This document shows, piece after piece, positions 51,929 through 61,987 of a DNA stretch of 64,000 nt; within the stretch, counting starts at the first letter, position 1, and the number at the start of each line of letters is the position of its first letter. The position numbers were made by a program, and so were the translations under genes. Source of the stretch: Bdellovibrionales bacterium (GTDB taxonomy: Bacteria > Bdellovibrionota > UBA1018); NCBI GenBank assembly GCA_016786465.1, contig JAEUWC010000008.1:1-64000 (forward strand), written 5' to 3'. A model generated the notes under the pieces. That model searched no databases. It worked only from the letters and a program-made list of their open reading frames with translations, and was not told the origin of the DNA.

Positions 51929-54523
51929 GTGTCTCTAGTGGAACTAGTCAAGTCTGCAAAATCCGAATCGCTGCTAGTCGTCGCGTTCTGCGCGTTGAGC
52001 CTTTTTGTATTGGGCAAGATGATCAACGACGAACTGGTGCGCAAGCGTGCTGCAGACGGATCGCGTGCGGTTGTCGCGAAGCTTTCGTTAACCGAAAAAA
52101 CGGTTCAGCGAAAACTGGATCGCGAAGTGCTTTGGGATGACATGGCGGTTGACGAACTTCTGTACCAAAAAGACGCAGTTCGAACCAGCGAGCAAAGCCG
52201 CGCAAAAATTACATTTGATGATGGGACGATTCTGGAATTGGCTGAAAATTCTTTGGTCGTTTTGGATCGAAGCGATGACAAGCTGAATGTCGAATTCGTC
52301 AAGGGATCGATTTCGGCTGCAGGCGGCGGCCAAGCAGGACACGGAATCGCCATTCAGACCCAGAACGGAAAAGTCGAACTGGGCGACGGCGCAGGTGGAA
52401 AAGGTGCGCTGAACCTGACTTCAGGAAGCGCAGGTCTGGAATTGACAGTTTTGGAAGGTGCCGCAAAAGTGAAAACGGCATCGGGTGAAGCGCAGATCGG
52501 TAAAGACGAAAAAGGAAAGCTGGGTGCAGGTGGTGGTCTTCAAAAGCAGAAGGTCACGATCAAGCCCGAGCTTCCGATGCCGGCTTCGCGATTCATTGCT
52601 GAAAGTAAGACCATCAAGGTTCCGTTTTCTTGGCAACTGGCAGCTGACGCAGTCGCTGGGGCCAAGGTCCGTCTTCAGATTTCGCAAGACACCGAATTTA
52701 CAAAAGGGGTGACTGGCCGTTTGCCGGCTCCTGGTGCAAAGCAAATCGAGCTAGAAATGGCCGAAGGGACTTACTACTGGCGCGCTCAGATCATTGATGC
52801 TGACGGAAAAGCCCTGGAACAAACCGAACCCCGTCTTTTCCGTGTTCAGAAGCATTCACTTGCGCAGCTGGATGCGCCGGCTGCATCCGACGAAATATCC
52901 TTCTTTAAGGATCGACCCGTGGTTCAGTTTTCCTGGAGAACGGGTTCAGCCGAAGGCGGAATCGAACGCGTCGAGGTTTCAGACAATAAAGACTTTTCAA
53001 AGCCCTTGGTGCTGAAGCCGACACGGGGATTGGCTGAAAAAACGGGCTTGATGCAAAAAGTTCGTGAAGCGAAGTGGGACCAGTTCGTTCCGGGCAAGTA
53101 CTTCTGGCGAGTCGTGACCCGCTATGAAGGAACCGGCGCCGAAGCCAAGAATCCGATCGAACTGATGTCAGAAACGCGGACCTTTTCTGTGGCTCAGCTA
53201 GCGAAGCTTCCTGTGCCGACACTTTTGGAACCCAAGGCCGGAACATCTTTCGGAATGCAACAGGACGGAGCAAAGATCGCTTTCCGTTGGAAGAGAATTG
53301 CCGAAGCCAAGTCGTATCGTTTGACCTTGGCGTCGGATGAAAAGTTTAAGAATGCGATTAGGACGCAAACCGTAACCACGCCAGAATGGGACACGGTCTT
53401 GGATCAACCCGGAAAATTGTTTTGGAAAGTCGAAGCGATCGCGGACGACCAATCCAGCGAAGCAACGAACGGCCGAGTTTTCCAAATCGTTCGCGCGGGC
53501 GGCTTTAAGACTCTTGCGCCTAAGAAACAAGAAACCTTCAGCTTCCTAGGCAAGAAACCCAAGATTCAATTCAAGTGGGAAGCCCAAACCGGCGCAGAAA
53601 AGTATGAAGTTCAGTTTTCGCGCAATACCGCATTCAAAGACGTGATCTTTGATGATCGCGTGAAGGTTTCGGATCCAAAGCAAAGAGAATTCGCGTTTGA
53701 AACCGACGAAATTCCAGCCGGGGAAGTCTTTTGGCGCGTTCGCGCGCTGTCGCCAAACGGTGACGTACTGGCGCTGAGCGAAACGGCAAACTTTGCCATG
53801 AAGGAATCACCAGTCCTTGCTGCGCCAGAAAAGGTGAATCCGGCGGGCGCGGCTGTGATCCCAGCCGATCCAACACCGAAGGTGAAGTTTGAATGGAAAA
53901 CTGTTGCCGGAGCCAAGGCGTATCAATTCGAGCTTTGGAAGAAAGAAAGTTCGGGCAAACTTGAAAAGGATTGGAACAAGGAAATCGACGCAGCTTTTGT
54001 CGAAAAGAAGCTAGACGCCGGTAGCTATCAGTGGACGGTCCGAAGCATCGATCAAGCGGGACGTGTCGGCGCTGCAAGTCCGGCACGCGTCTTGGTCGTC
54101 AAATTTGGCGATCGCTTGGCGGCTCCGAAAGTTCTATTCCCAGCCGCCAACCAAAAGATCGAAAAGCCGGAACCCGAGACCATCAAGCTGAAGTGGGAAA
54201 GCGTGGATGGTGCGAAAGCTTACGAAGTGATTGTTGAAAAAACGGGCGCCGACGGGAAGACCGAAACGGTCGTTCGCGAAAAGACGACGGATCGTTCATT
54301 TGTTCTGCCCGAGTCCACCGGAAGCGGAAGCTACAGTTGGAAGGTGGTTCCAGTGGGGATTCCTCCGCACCTGAAAGACGACCCAAAACTTGGCGTAGAA
54401 AAGCCGGGTGAAGCTGCAAGTGGCCGCTTTGAAGTGAAATGGACTTCGGTCCTAGCTGCGCCATCTAAAGTGAAGATTCGTCTAGAAGCCGACCGAGTCC
54501 CAGCCGGAGGTGCGACGAAATGA
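51929..54523 (+). CDS. FecR-domain protein with six Fn3-like repeats
   Basis: From GTG 51929, which has AGAGGA upstream, the protein is 864 residues; GTG 51842 is the longest alternative. A single helix (LLVVAFCALSLFVLGKM) anchors it in the inner membrane. A FecR-like domain follows (LLYQKDAVRTSEQSRAKITF, then DDGTILELAENSLVVL and VEFVKGSIS), then a lysine-rich linker. Six beta repeats have the Fn3-like core pattern of FxWxxxxGAxxYxxxxS followed by YxWRVxxxD. It is not next to a sigma factor or TonB receptor, so it is not a classic FecR regulator. It overlaps the beta-barrel gene by four bases. Confidence 0.85.
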   Translation: MSLVELVKSAKSESLLVVAFCALSLFVLGKMINDELVRKRAADGSRAVVAKLSLTEKTVQRKLDREVLWDDMAVDELLYQKDAVRTSEQSRAKITFDDGTILELAENSLVVLDRSDDKLNVEFVKGSISAAGGGQAGHGIAIQTQNGKVELGDGAGGKGALNLTSGSAGLELTVLEGAAKVKTASGEAQIGKDEKGKLGAGGGLQKQKVTIKPELPMPASRFIAESKTIKVPFSWQLAADAVAGAKVRLQISQDTEFTKGVTGRLPAPGAKQIELEMAEGTYYWRAQIIDADGKALEQTEPRLFRVQKHSLAQLDAPAASDEISFFKDRPVVQFSWRTGSAEGGIERVEVSDNKDFSKPLVLKPTRGLAEKTGLMQKVREAKWDQFVPGKYFWRVVTRYEGTGAEAKNPIELMSETRTFSVAQLAKLPVPTLLEPKAGTSFGMQQDGAKIAFRWKRIAEAKSYRLTLASDEKFKNAIRTQTVTTPEWDTVLDQPGKLFWKVEAIADDQSSEATNGRVFQIVRAGGFKTLAPKKQETFSFLGKKPKIQFKWEAQTGAEKYEVQFSRNTAFKDVIFDDRVKVSDPKQREFAFETDEIPAGEVFWRVRALSPNGDVLALSETANFAMKESPVLAAPEKVNPAGAAVIPADPTPKVKFEWKTVAGAKAYQFELWKKESSGKLEKDWNKEIDAAFVEKKLDAGSYQWTVRSIDQAGRVGAASPARVLVVKFGDRLAAPKVLFPAANQKIEKPEPETIKLKWESVDGAKAYEVIVEKTGADGKTETVVREKTTDRSFVLPESTGSGSYSWKVVPVGIPPHLKDDPKLGVEKPGEAASGRFEVKWTSVLAAPSKVKIRLEADRVPAGGATK

Positions 54524-56904
54524 CGTTGAGCCGCCCTTGGCGCAGAATGATTCTGATCAGTGCGATCGTGGCTACGATTGCGGGTCAAGCTGCGTGGGCC
54601 GGTGACGAAATGCTTCGCGCGCTGCGCGTGGATTGGGAACCGATTGAAGGCGCCGTCAAGTACGAGCTTCATCGGTTTTCAGACGCCGGTTGCAAGGAAT
54701 CCGTAGATAAAGTCGAAGTGAAGACAAACTTCTGGGAAAGTCGACTGGACGCCGGCCAGTACTGCGTCCGCATTCGCGGCGTCAGTTCAGACGGTGTAAA
54801 GGGCCAGTGGTCTGAAGCCCAGAAGATTGAAGTACGGCCCAAGCCACCCAAAGAACTGGTTCGCGACGGCACGGAACTTAAATGGGACGAGACCCCAAAA
54901 GCATCGAAATACATGGTTTCGGTGAAAGACCCTCAGGGTAAAGTCGTTTGGTCCCAAGAAGTGAAAAAGCCAAAAGTCGAAATTCCTGCAAGCTTGGCTG
55001 AAAAGGCTGGGGAAGCGGCAACCCAGTGGACGGTAGGTGTTCAAGCCGTTGTTCCCGGCGTTTCGCCATCGGTTGCCACCGAGGGCACCGCTTTTGATCC
55101 ATCACAGATTCCATCGCTTCAACTTTCGGATGGTTCAGCTGTGACGTACCAGGTTCCAAAGGCGGCAACGCCAGAAGCGGGAAATTATTTCGTCCCAACC
55201 AAACAAGCACCGCTTGCGCGCCAAATTGGCGGAAGCAACCAGGAAGCTGCAAGCGCCGCAGTTGAACGCTTAAAGATCTATGCTCCAAGTTTCCCCAAAG
55301 CCCCAAAAGTAGCGATGGCGCTTCCCCCAGAAGAAGCCGTGAAGCGCTACCAGTCTTTGGGCGAAAAGCCGGTTCCACCCAGCCAAGAAGAATGGAAGCA
55401 GGCGCAAACACCCGATGAAAAAGAAAGCTTAAAGCGACGAACAGTCGCAAGTCAGCGGATTGAACTTTTAGATCGCATTGACCGGTCCAAGGCACCCGAT
55501 TTGACTTTCACCGGTCAGATTCAGTCAGGTGGGATGGATTTTGATTCTGATGTCCCAGGTCGCACAAATGCCAACAGCAGCGATAGTCGCATGGGGTATT
55601 CGCTGGGTGTGGATTACAATCGCAACCGCCCATGGGGTGCCTATGCGCGTTGGTCTCGAATTCCTTTAGCAGTGGACGGTATTTCGACGGCAGCCCAGTG
55701 GTTCTCAGTGGGCGGAGAATACCACTTGATGCTGGATTCGATCGGAGAATCGCTTCTGACCTTGGGTGTGGGTTTGGGTTATGCGCGCTTTCCACTGATT
55801 TTGGATTTTTCTACGACGGGCGGGTCTCAGGCTCGGTTTTCGTACCCGATTGCACTTTGGGGACTTGACGCCAAAATCGAATACGAATTTCGATTCACGA
55901 CCAAGTTCAGCGCACTGGCGGGCTTGCATATGTTCTTTGCGCACACGCAGGGCAACTTAAGCGACGTTCTTCCCACCGCAAACGGCACGGTGACCCAATT
56001 TCAAATTGCCGGTCAATACGCCTTGAACAAGCAAGTGGATCTTGGACTTGGCTTTATGTCCAACGGCGCAAGTGCGCAAACAACCAGTTTTGGCCTAAGC
56101 AGCCGCTATCAGCAAAGCAGCGTTCAAGCCTATGCTTCTTTCCGGTTGAATCCGCGCGAACTTCGCGGACCAGCTTCAATCGATGAAAGCGGGCGATTCA
56201 AACTTCTTTTCAGTCTGCCCGTGGGCGGACGTACATCGGTGATTCGTTCAAATCCAACCGGTGCGAATGATCTGGGCGTTTCTGATCCAAGGACTTTGCA
56301 GCCGTACAATACGTCGAACTTTGTTGCGGGATTTGATCTTGGCCTTCAATACCTTCCTTCGCCAGAATCCCCTTTGTGGGTGGACGGTACATTTCAAATG
56401 CAGAATGTGACCACTTCCAGTGCAGCTGTGGTGGAAACCGACGTGCGCGTGAAAGCGGGGCTCGACAGTCCGTTTTTAGGAAGCCGTAGCACGCGTCTTA
56501 GGTACGGCGGGGGCGTGTTCACGCGATCCGTCGGCGATCGTAACCAGGACATTCAGACCGGAATTCGCTCGACAGGTCTTTTGGGAACTGCAGAACTTTC
56601 GCGAATCTGGCCAAAAGGCTGGGATTCTAAGCTAGCCATGCAGTTCGGGATGCCGCTTTTGATGAGCGCAACCAGCGGTCCAATGTCTCAAGATTCAGCA
56701 ACCACGTCGGACGGCGCCAATTTCTTTTGGAGCGCATCTTTCGGGGGTTCCTACCAGATTTCAAGATCCTGGTCCTTACTTGGGATCGTGACCTACGAAC
56801 AGCTTCGCATGGGGCTGGTCGGTTCACGCGTCAACGTAGAACGCAGCCAAGCGATCGACTTTGAAGAAACTCGCTTCCGTTTGGGCCTTCAGTTCCGCTG
56901 GTAA
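54520..56904 (+). CDS. Outer-membrane beta-barrel protein with N-terminal Fn3-like domains
   Basis: This 794-residue protein has a signal peptide (cleavage near AAWAGD, residue 28). Two Fn3-like domains follow (RVDWEPIEGAVKYELHRFSD and LKWDETPKASKYMVSVKDP types). A linker rich in proline and lysine leads to a beta-barrel region from about residue 320. The barrel shows alternating strands with glycine/aromatic edges (YSLGVDYNRNRPWGAYARWS, then LLTLGVGLGYARF) and a terminal strand FRLGLQFRW. It should sit in the outer membrane with the Fn3 part in the periplasm, where it could meet the Fn3 repeats of its partner. It overlaps the convergent lipoprotein gene by 16 bp. Confidence 0.8.
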   Translation: MTLSRPWRRMILISAIVATIAGQAAWAGDEMLRALRVDWEPIEGAVKYELHRFSDAGCKESVDKVEVKTNFWESRLDAGQYCVRIRGVSSDGVKGQWSEAQKIEVRPKPPKELVRDGTELKWDETPKASKYMVSVKDPQGKVVWSQEVKKPKVEIPASLAEKAGEAATQWTVGVQAVVPGVSPSVATEGTAFDPSQIPSLQLSDGSAVTYQVPKAATPEAGNYFVPTKQAPLARQIGGSNQEAASAAVERLKIYAPSFPKAPKVAMALPPEEAVKRYQSLGEKPVPPSQEEWKQAQTPDEKESLKRRTVASQRIELLDRIDRSKAPDLTFTGQIQSGGMDFDSDVPGRTNANSSDSRMGYSLGVDYNRNRPWGAYARWSRIPLAVDGISTAAQWFSVGGEYHLMLDSIGESLLTLGVGLGYARFPLILDFSTTGGSQARFSYPIALWGLDAKIEYEFRFTTKFSALAGLHMFFAHTQGNLSDVLPTANGTVTQFQIAGQYALNKQVDLGLGFMSNGASAQTTSFGLSSRYQQSSVQAYASFRLNPRELRGPASIDESGRFKLLFSLPVGGRTSVIRSNPTGANDLGVSDPRTLQPYNTSNFVAGFDLGLQYLPSPESPLWVDGTFQMQNVTTSSAAVVETDVRVKAGLDSPFLGSRSTRLRYGGGVFTRSVGDRNQDIQTGIRSTGLLGTAELSRIWPKGWDSKLAMQFGMPLLMSATSGPMSQDSATTSDGANFFWSASFGGSYQISRSWSLLGIVTYEQLRMGLVGSRVNVERSQAIDFEETRFRLGLQFRW

Positions 56905-57236
56905 CGTTTTTTCGAGCGGTGCTTGGGCTTCACAGTGGTTCGTGATGTCTGGTTGGCGTCTTTGGCGGATTCACGAATCGGGGCAGCCTGAGTCGTTTTT
57001 GCAGCGGAACGCATGGCCAAGACCGTGTTTCCCATCTGCGTAGTCAGGCGCTGCAGTTCGGTGATTTCGGTGCGGGCTTCCTGAAGCTTGCCTTCGACCT
57101 GGTAAAGTTCGGTTCGCAGTTCAGCTTGCTTGGCTTTCATTTCGTCAAGCTGTGCCTGAAGAACGCGGCTTTGAGTGCAACCGGTCAGGGTCACGGCCGA
57201 CCCAAGAACAAAGGAAAGGGAGAGTAGGGATTTCAT
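56889..57236 (-). CDS. Small coiled-coil lipoprotein at the end of the elongasome operon
   Basis: This 115-residue protein has a signal peptide with lipobox LTGC (Cys20). Residues 25-85 form a heptad-rich coiled coil (LQAQLDEMKAKQAELRTEL, then VEGKLQEARTEITELQRL). The last 20 residues are strongly basic (VKPKHRSKKRYQRN). The size and layout resemble Lpp-type or other periplasmic coiled-coil lipoproteins, but it is not a recognisable family. It starts 25 bp after rodA ends, on the same strand, so it is probably co-transcribed with the cell-shape genes. Confidence 0.75.
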   Translation of the reverse strand: MKSLLSLSFVLGSAVTLTGCTQSRVLQAQLDEMKAKQAELRTELYQVEGKLQEARTEITELQRLTTQMGNTVLAMRSAAKTTQAAPIRESAKDANQTSRTTVKPKHRSKKRYQRN

Positions 57237-57261
57237 GAACGATTCCTTTCGTGAATCACTT

Positions 57262-58422
57262 TTAGAACATGAACTTCTTGTTCGCGATATTGGTCAGGAT
57301 TCCGACTCCGAGCATGGCCGTGATCAATGCCGATCCTCCATAACTGAGGAACGGAAGTGGTACACCCACGATCGGAAGAAGGCCCATGACCATGCCCATA
57401 TTCACGACGATGTGCCAGAAAAAAATCATGAGAATCCCAAGCGAAAGCAGCATCCCGAACTTGTCGTGAGACTGGTAGGCGATTTGGACTCCGTTGGACA
57501 AAAAGAAAAGGTACGCAATCAGAAGTGCCGCGCAACCCAGGAATCCCCAGTCTTCACTAAAAACAGAAAAAATAAAGTCGGTGTGGTGTTCGGGCAGAAA
57601 GTTCAATTGGCTTTGAGTGCCTTTTTTCCACCCTTTCCCAGTGAGCTGGCCACTGCCGACAGCGATCATGGATTGGATCGAGTTGTAACCGGATCCCCTG
57701 GGGTCAGCCATTGGATTGATAAATGAGATCACTCGCTGCTTTTGGTAGGGCTTTAGCGCAAAACGGTAGGCCAGCGGTAAAGCCGTGGCCACCGTGACGG
57801 CGATGATCAAAAGAGTTCTGGTTTCGATTTTTAAAAAAAGCATCATGCTTCCGAATACCAAAAGCAAAATCATAGCGGTTCCCAGATCGGGTTGCGCCAT
57901 GATCAAAAGTGCCGGAACACCGACCAGTAGCGCCGGCAGTGCCATTTCCCTGAGCGTGTAACCGCTGGTCGTTCGATCGGTTTCAAAAAATTTCGCAAGC
58001 CCGATCACCATGGAAAGTTTCATGAACTCGGATGGTTGAAACCGCACGGGACCAAAACCGATCCAGCGCTGAGCTCCCAGGCTGGACTTACCGACGAAGA
58101 AGACGGCAACCAAAAGCAGAAGGTTCAAAAAGTAGATCAGGTAAGCCACCCGAGACAGAAATGAATAATGAAAAAGGAAAATCAGAATGGCGGTCAAAAC
58201 CAAGCCCACGCCAAAGTACGCCAACTGAGTTTTGAACAGGCCCTGCGACTTGTCTTCAACGGCGGTCGCCGAAACCAGGTTGACGATTCCGATGAAAAAA
58301 AGAAACAGCTCGATGCTGATCATCGTCCAGTTGTAACGAGAAAGCTCGTCATCGCCCGTACTATTGGACAGCGAAAACCGAGGCTGATCCTGAGGGGTTT
58401 CCATGGTGGAATGGGTACTCAT
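57262..58422 (-). CDS. rodA: RodA, SEDS-family peptidoglycan glycosyltransferase
   Basis: This 386-residue protein has about 10 membrane helices. Typical SEDS sequences are present: [57 protein letters not shown] and [16 protein letters not shown]. RodA polymerises lipid II during lateral wall growth together with PBP2. The N-terminal cytoplasmic tail is about 30 residues. It overlaps mrdA by four bases. Confidence 0.96.
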   Translation of the reverse strand: MSTHSTMETPQDQPRFSLSNSTGDDELSRYNWTMISIELFLFFIGIVNLVSATAVEDKSQGLFKTQLAYFGVGLVLTAILIFLFHYSFLSRVAYLIYFLNLLLLVAVFFVGKSSLGAQRWIGFGPVRFQPSEFMKLSMVIGLAKFFETDRTTSGYTLREMALPALLVGVPALLIMAQPDLGTAMILLLVFGSMMLFLKIETRTLLIIAVTVATALPLAYRFALKPYQKQRVISFINPMADPRGSGYNSIQSMIAVGSGQLTGKGWKKGTQSQLNFLPEHHTDFIFSVFSEDWGFLGCAALLIAYLFFLSNGVQIAYQSHDKFGMLLSLGILMIFFWHIVVNMGMVMGLLPIVGVPLPFLSYGGSALITAMLGVGILTNIANKKFMF

Positions 58423-60506
58423 TCGTCGTCTCCCTCTGAGTTTTCTGATTCCTGCGGCATCACTGCATCCGGATGAGGCGGAGCAGGTGGTGCAGGAACA
58501 GGTTCCGTACGAACGGTGGAATCCGCGTTCACCGTCACACCTTCTTCTTCAACTTGTTTGATCTTTGCAGGAAGACCGCGTTCTTTGCCTTCAGCCTTGA
58601 TCCGTGCTGCAAGGACTTTTTCTCCGTACAGATCAGGATAGTATTTTTCTAGGTACTTTTTGATCACGGCACGTCCGATGGGTGCGGCACCGCCCGATCC
58701 CGAGCAAACGTGTTCGCCGATGACGGAAACGGCGATGACCGGATCTTTCACCGGAGCAAAGCCTGCAAACATTCCATGGTGGCGGTCCTTGTACTTCATG
58801 TTTTGGCACTTCTGATAAATCTTGTCGGCTGCGATTCGCATGACCTGAACGGTGCCGGTTTTGCCGGCGAAATCCATTCCGGGCAGCCGTTGTGCTGCCG
58901 CGGTTCCATTGGGTCGATTGATCACGCCCCAAAGTCCCTGCTTGATCAGTTCGTAAGTTCGTGGCGAAAGCTGATGGCGGTCAATGGATTCAGGCTTGAA
59001 GTGTTGAAGAATCTGTCCTTCGTACGATTCGATTTCTTTGACCAGGAAGGGGCGATACAAAATGCCACCATTTGCGATTGAAGCATAAAGGTTGGCCAGC
59101 TGAAGTCCGGTGGTCAAAACAAAGCTTTGGCCGATGGCGACCGAAAGCGATTCACCGCCGTTCCAAACTTGGTTAAATCGCTTTTTCTTCCATTCTTCTG
59201 TCGGGATCAATCCGGCCGTTTCACGCGCCAGTTGAATACCGGTCTTTTTGCCCAAGCCCAAATGAAACGCCCATTTCGCGATATCGTCGACACTTTTTAG
59301 TTTCTGGGCCACCCGATAAAAAAAGACGTCGCAAGAAAGGGTGATCGCATCGACCACGTTGACGTTGCCATGCCCGTTTTTCTTATGGCAGTGGTACGCC
59401 CGATTCCCCATCCAGATCACACCCGGGCAATTGAACTTGGTGTTTTCGTCGATGACCTTTTCTTCTAGTCCCGCAATCGCCGTCACAATCTTAAAGGTTG
59501 ACCCGGGCGGATAGTGATCCTGAATGGTCTTGTCGCCTAGGGGACGGTTTTCGTTATTCAGAAGGCTTTGCCAAAGCTGAGGAGGAATCCCGCGTGAAAA
59601 TTCGGTTGGATCAAAAGAAGGGCGTGAAATCATGGCCAGGATTTCGCCGCTGCGAGGATCAATCGCGACGAGCGATCCGGATTTATCACCAAAGGCTTTG
59701 GCAGCTTCTAACTGCAAATCTTGGTCAATCGTCAGAACCAGGTTTTTTCCAGGGACACTGGCGCGTTCCAAAGTGGGATCGACCAAGCGGTTCTTCGTGC
59801 GGGTCAGCTTGATTCGTCCCATGGCGTCGACTTCGACCAGGCGTTCGCCGTCGATTCCGCGAAGGATGTCTTCAAGTTGTTGTTCCAACCCGAATTTTCC
59901 GATCGAATCGCCCAGTTTATATTTCAGCGCCTTTTTGTTCAGTCGTGGAAGTTCGACGGTGTTGACTTCGCCGATGTAGCCCAGAAGGTGGGCAGCGACG
60001 TCGCCAAAAAGATTGGTGCGCTTGATTTCTTCCTGGATCTGAACGCCGGGCATGTCGATCTTCCAGACTTCGACTTGCGCGACTTCGTCGCGAGTCAGGT
60101 CGTTCTTGATCTTGACCGGAAGAAAAGACGCCTGACTTTTGGATTTATCCAAAATTTCTTGGATTTCCTTTTCAGGCATCTTGATGATCTTGGAAAGTTT
60201 CGCAATGACTGCTTCCGTTTTTTTGGATTCGCGCAGGTACTGGGGAATGATTTCCAGATCGAAAGCGGGGCGGTTATCGATTAAAAGGCGGCGGTTGCGG
60301 TCGAAAATCATTCCGCGGGGTGCAGCAACCTTCACGCGCTTGATTCGATTTTCTTCCGAAAACATTCGCATGCGATCCCCTTGCAAAAGTTGCAAGTGAA
60401 CCATTCGGCCCAGCAAAATTCCCAAGCCCAGGAACATGGCCGCGTACAAGAACTTGAAACGGTCTTGAAGTTCTCGGATCTGTTCTTCTTGGCCTAAGAA
60501 TGCCAT
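58419..60506 (-). CDS. mrdA: Penicillin-binding protein 2 (elongation transpeptidase)
   Basis: This 695-residue class B PBP has one N-terminal membrane helix ([20 protein letters not shown]), a pedestal domain, and transpeptidase motifs STFK (Ser336-Lys339), SCD (391-393) and KTG (549-551). The C-terminal 60 residues are acidic and proline-rich, an unusual tail ([12 protein letters not shown]). It cross-links new peptidoglycan made by RodA. It starts two bases after mreD and overlaps rodA by four. Confidence 0.96.
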   Translation of the reverse strand: MAFLGQEEQIRELQDRFKFLYAAMFLGLGILLGRMVHLQLLQGDRMRMFSEENRIKRVKVAAPRGMIFDRNRRLLIDNRPAFDLEIIPQYLRESKKTEAVIAKLSKIIKMPEKEIQEILDKSKSQASFLPVKIKNDLTRDEVAQVEVWKIDMPGVQIQEEIKRTNLFGDVAAHLLGYIGEVNTVELPRLNKKALKYKLGDSIGKFGLEQQLEDILRGIDGERLVEVDAMGRIKLTRTKNRLVDPTLERASVPGKNLVLTIDQDLQLEAAKAFGDKSGSLVAIDPRSGEILAMISRPSFDPTEFSRGIPPQLWQSLLNNENRPLGDKTIQDHYPPGSTFKIVTAIAGLEEKVIDENTKFNCPGVIWMGNRAYHCHKKNGHGNVNVVDAITLSCDVFFYRVAQKLKSVDDIAKWAFHLGLGKKTGIQLARETAGLIPTEEWKKKRFNQVWNGGESLSVAIGQSFVLTTGLQLANLYASIANGGILYRPFLVKEIESYEGQILQHFKPESIDRHQLSPRTYELIKQGLWGVINRPNGTAAAQRLPGMDFAGKTGTVQVMRIAADKIYQKCQNMKYKDRHHGMFAGFAPVKDPVIAVSVIGEHVCSGSGGAAPIGRAVIKKYLEKYYPDLYGEKVLAARIKAEGKERGLPAKIKQVEEEGVTVNADSTVRTEPVPAPPAPPHPDAVMPQESENSEGDDE

Positions 60507-60508
60507 GG

Positions 60509-61075
60509 CTAGTACGATCCTCCGTCCCAGATGATTTCATCATCTAATAGGTGGAAAGCACGGTGTGATTTGTAAGTCTTTCGATCAAACCATTCCAGCC
60601 AGGGAAGCAGGAACCATGCTGAAGCCCCCGTCGCAAGGGCGCTTGGGATTAGATTGATAAAGAAATGGTGAAGCGGGGCAGTCCCAAGTCCTAAGTACCC
60701 CAGCAAAGCTAAGTTCAAAATTTTCCAGGCGGCAACTGATCCCATGCAAAGAAGCACCAGCGAACTTCGATTTGGAAGAACTAAGGCGTGCGCTGCGATC
60801 CGAATCAGGAAAAAAACCAGAATGTAAGTCAGCAAGAAGGTCCCCTGAGGGGCTGCCGAATGAATTTCCATCAGGTACGCAAAAATCAGGGTCAGAATTC
60901 CGCCTTCGTAAAACGACCGTTCCAGGCCGCACCAAACCACAGCCAACAAAACCCAGTCAGGCTGAAGCGTCTTCATCAAAGGAAGCTGAAATAAAGACGT
61001 CTGGAGCGCGACCACCAGGATCACACTTAAAACAAAGAGCCACGGATTCAGGATTCGTAAAACAATCCGGGTCAT
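60509..61075 (-). CDS. mreD: Rod shape-determining protein MreD
   Basis: This 188-residue integral membrane protein has 5-6 helices. Its position between mreC and mrdA, its length and stretches such as PDWVLLAVVWCGLERSFYEG and the acidic loop with EIHSAAPQGTFLLTYIL support the assignment. MreD links MreC and the wall synthases at the inner membrane. It shares an ATGA overlap with mreC. Confidence 0.9.
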   Translation of the reverse strand: MTRIVLRILNPWLFVLSVILVVALQTSLFQLPLMKTLQPDWVLLAVVWCGLERSFYEGGILTLIFAYLMEIHSAAPQGTFLLTYILVFFLIRIAAHALVLPNRSSLVLLCMGSVAAWKILNLALLGYLGLGTAPLHHFFINLIPSALATGASAWFLLPWLEWFDRKTYKSHRAFHLLDDEIIWDGGSY

Positions 61076-61923
61076 AGATCCTTGACTCCGTCCTTTCCTG
61101 GACTGGCCAGGCTATCCATAACAATCATGACTTCTTCTAGGCGTGAAAAGTCGACGCTAGGTTTCACTTCAACTTCTTGTGAAATTCCGAACGCCTTTCG
61201 ATCAACCCGAGTGACGGTGCCGACCAGAACGTTCTTCGGAAAAATTCCCCCCAGTCCGCTTGAAATCAGAACGTCGCCCGGCTGAATGTCGTCGGTCCGA
61301 AGCGCAAAGCGAAGTTGGCAAAGGTCGTCCGTTTTTCCTTCGACGATTCCACGTGCCCGGGACCTTTCGACAATGGCGTCGACAGCAGAATAAAGATCCA
61401 CAATGGTCACGATGTCGGAATGGTTATTGGCGGTTCGCAAAACCCGCCCGACAATTCCTTCGTGGGTCAGAACCGCCATATTCTTCATCACGCCGTCTTT
61501 TTCTCCGCGATCGATTCGAATCGCGCGGAAATCACTGGATACGTCTTTTCCGATCACGCGTGCGGCAATCGTCTTGAGCTTCTGTTTGTCTTTGAAACTT
61601 AAAAGTTTTCTAAGTCGCGCGTTTTCTAGTTCCGCTTCTTTCAATTCGGCAATCGCGTTTTGTAGTTTGCGGTTTTCTTCAACCCACTGTTGGTTGTCGT
61701 CTCGAACGTCCCAAAGGAAAAAGGTGTTTTGAACCGCCGAAACCGCGGTATCCAAAACCACCGTGATCAAAGTTTGGATCGGCGATGTAATCGTCAGAAT
61801 CGCGCGGTCGTAAAACCGATAGTCGCGGGGATTTCGATTCGTCGTGTCAATCTGAACGATCGGAATCAGCAGGAAGATGAAAAGCGCAATATAGAATCGG
61901 TACTGCTGAATGTATCTTAACAT
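61072..61923 (-). CDS. mreC: Rod shape-determining protein MreC
   Basis: This 283-residue protein has an N-terminal helix (FYIALFIFLLIPIVQI), then a coiled coil at about 75-105 (NRKLQNAIAELKEAELENARL), then the beta-domain with FRAIRIDRGEKDGVMKNMAV and VGRVLRTANNHSDIVTIVDL, typical of MreC. It scaffolds the elongasome in the periplasm. It is the first gene of the minus-strand cluster. mreB, usually directly upstream, is not here; a divergent gene starts 65 bp away. Confidence 0.94.
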   Translation of the reverse strand: MLRYIQQYRFYIALFIFLLIPIVQIDTTNRNPRDYRFYDRAILTITSPIQTLITVVLDTAVSAVQNTFFLWDVRDDNQQWVEENRKLQNAIAELKEAELENARLRKLLSFKDKQKLKTIAARVIGKDVSSDFRAIRIDRGEKDGVMKNMAVLTHEGIVGRVLRTANNHSDIVTIVDLYSAVDAIVERSRARGIVEGKTDDLCQLRFALRTDDIQPGDVLISSGLGGIFPKNVLVGTVTRVDRKAFGISQEVEVKPSVDFSRLEEVMIVMDSLASPGKDGVKDL

Positions 61924-61949
61924 CTATGTGGGCATCTCAATTTTGGCAT

Positions 61950-61978
61950 TTGATGTTCGCCGCAGCCGGCATTAGGAT
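61950..61978 (+). promoter_or_regulatory. candidate promoter for the PpiD-like gene
   Basis: TTGATG (61950-61955) and TAGGAT (61973-61978) are separated by 17 bp, each matching four of six consensus bases. A start about seven bases downstream would fall at or beside ATG 61988, giving almost no leader. The match is modest and uncertain. Confidence 0.3.
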
Positions 61979-61987
61979 CGTACGCCT

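Noticed and set aside
54878-55495. 205-residue minus-strand frame antisense to the beta-barrel gene
   Set aside because: It has leucine/proline-rich shadow composition; the plus-strand frame has a signal peptide and domain structure.
57175-57726. 183-residue plus-strand frame
   Set aside because: It is antisense to rodA and the small lipoprotein, both of which are well supported.
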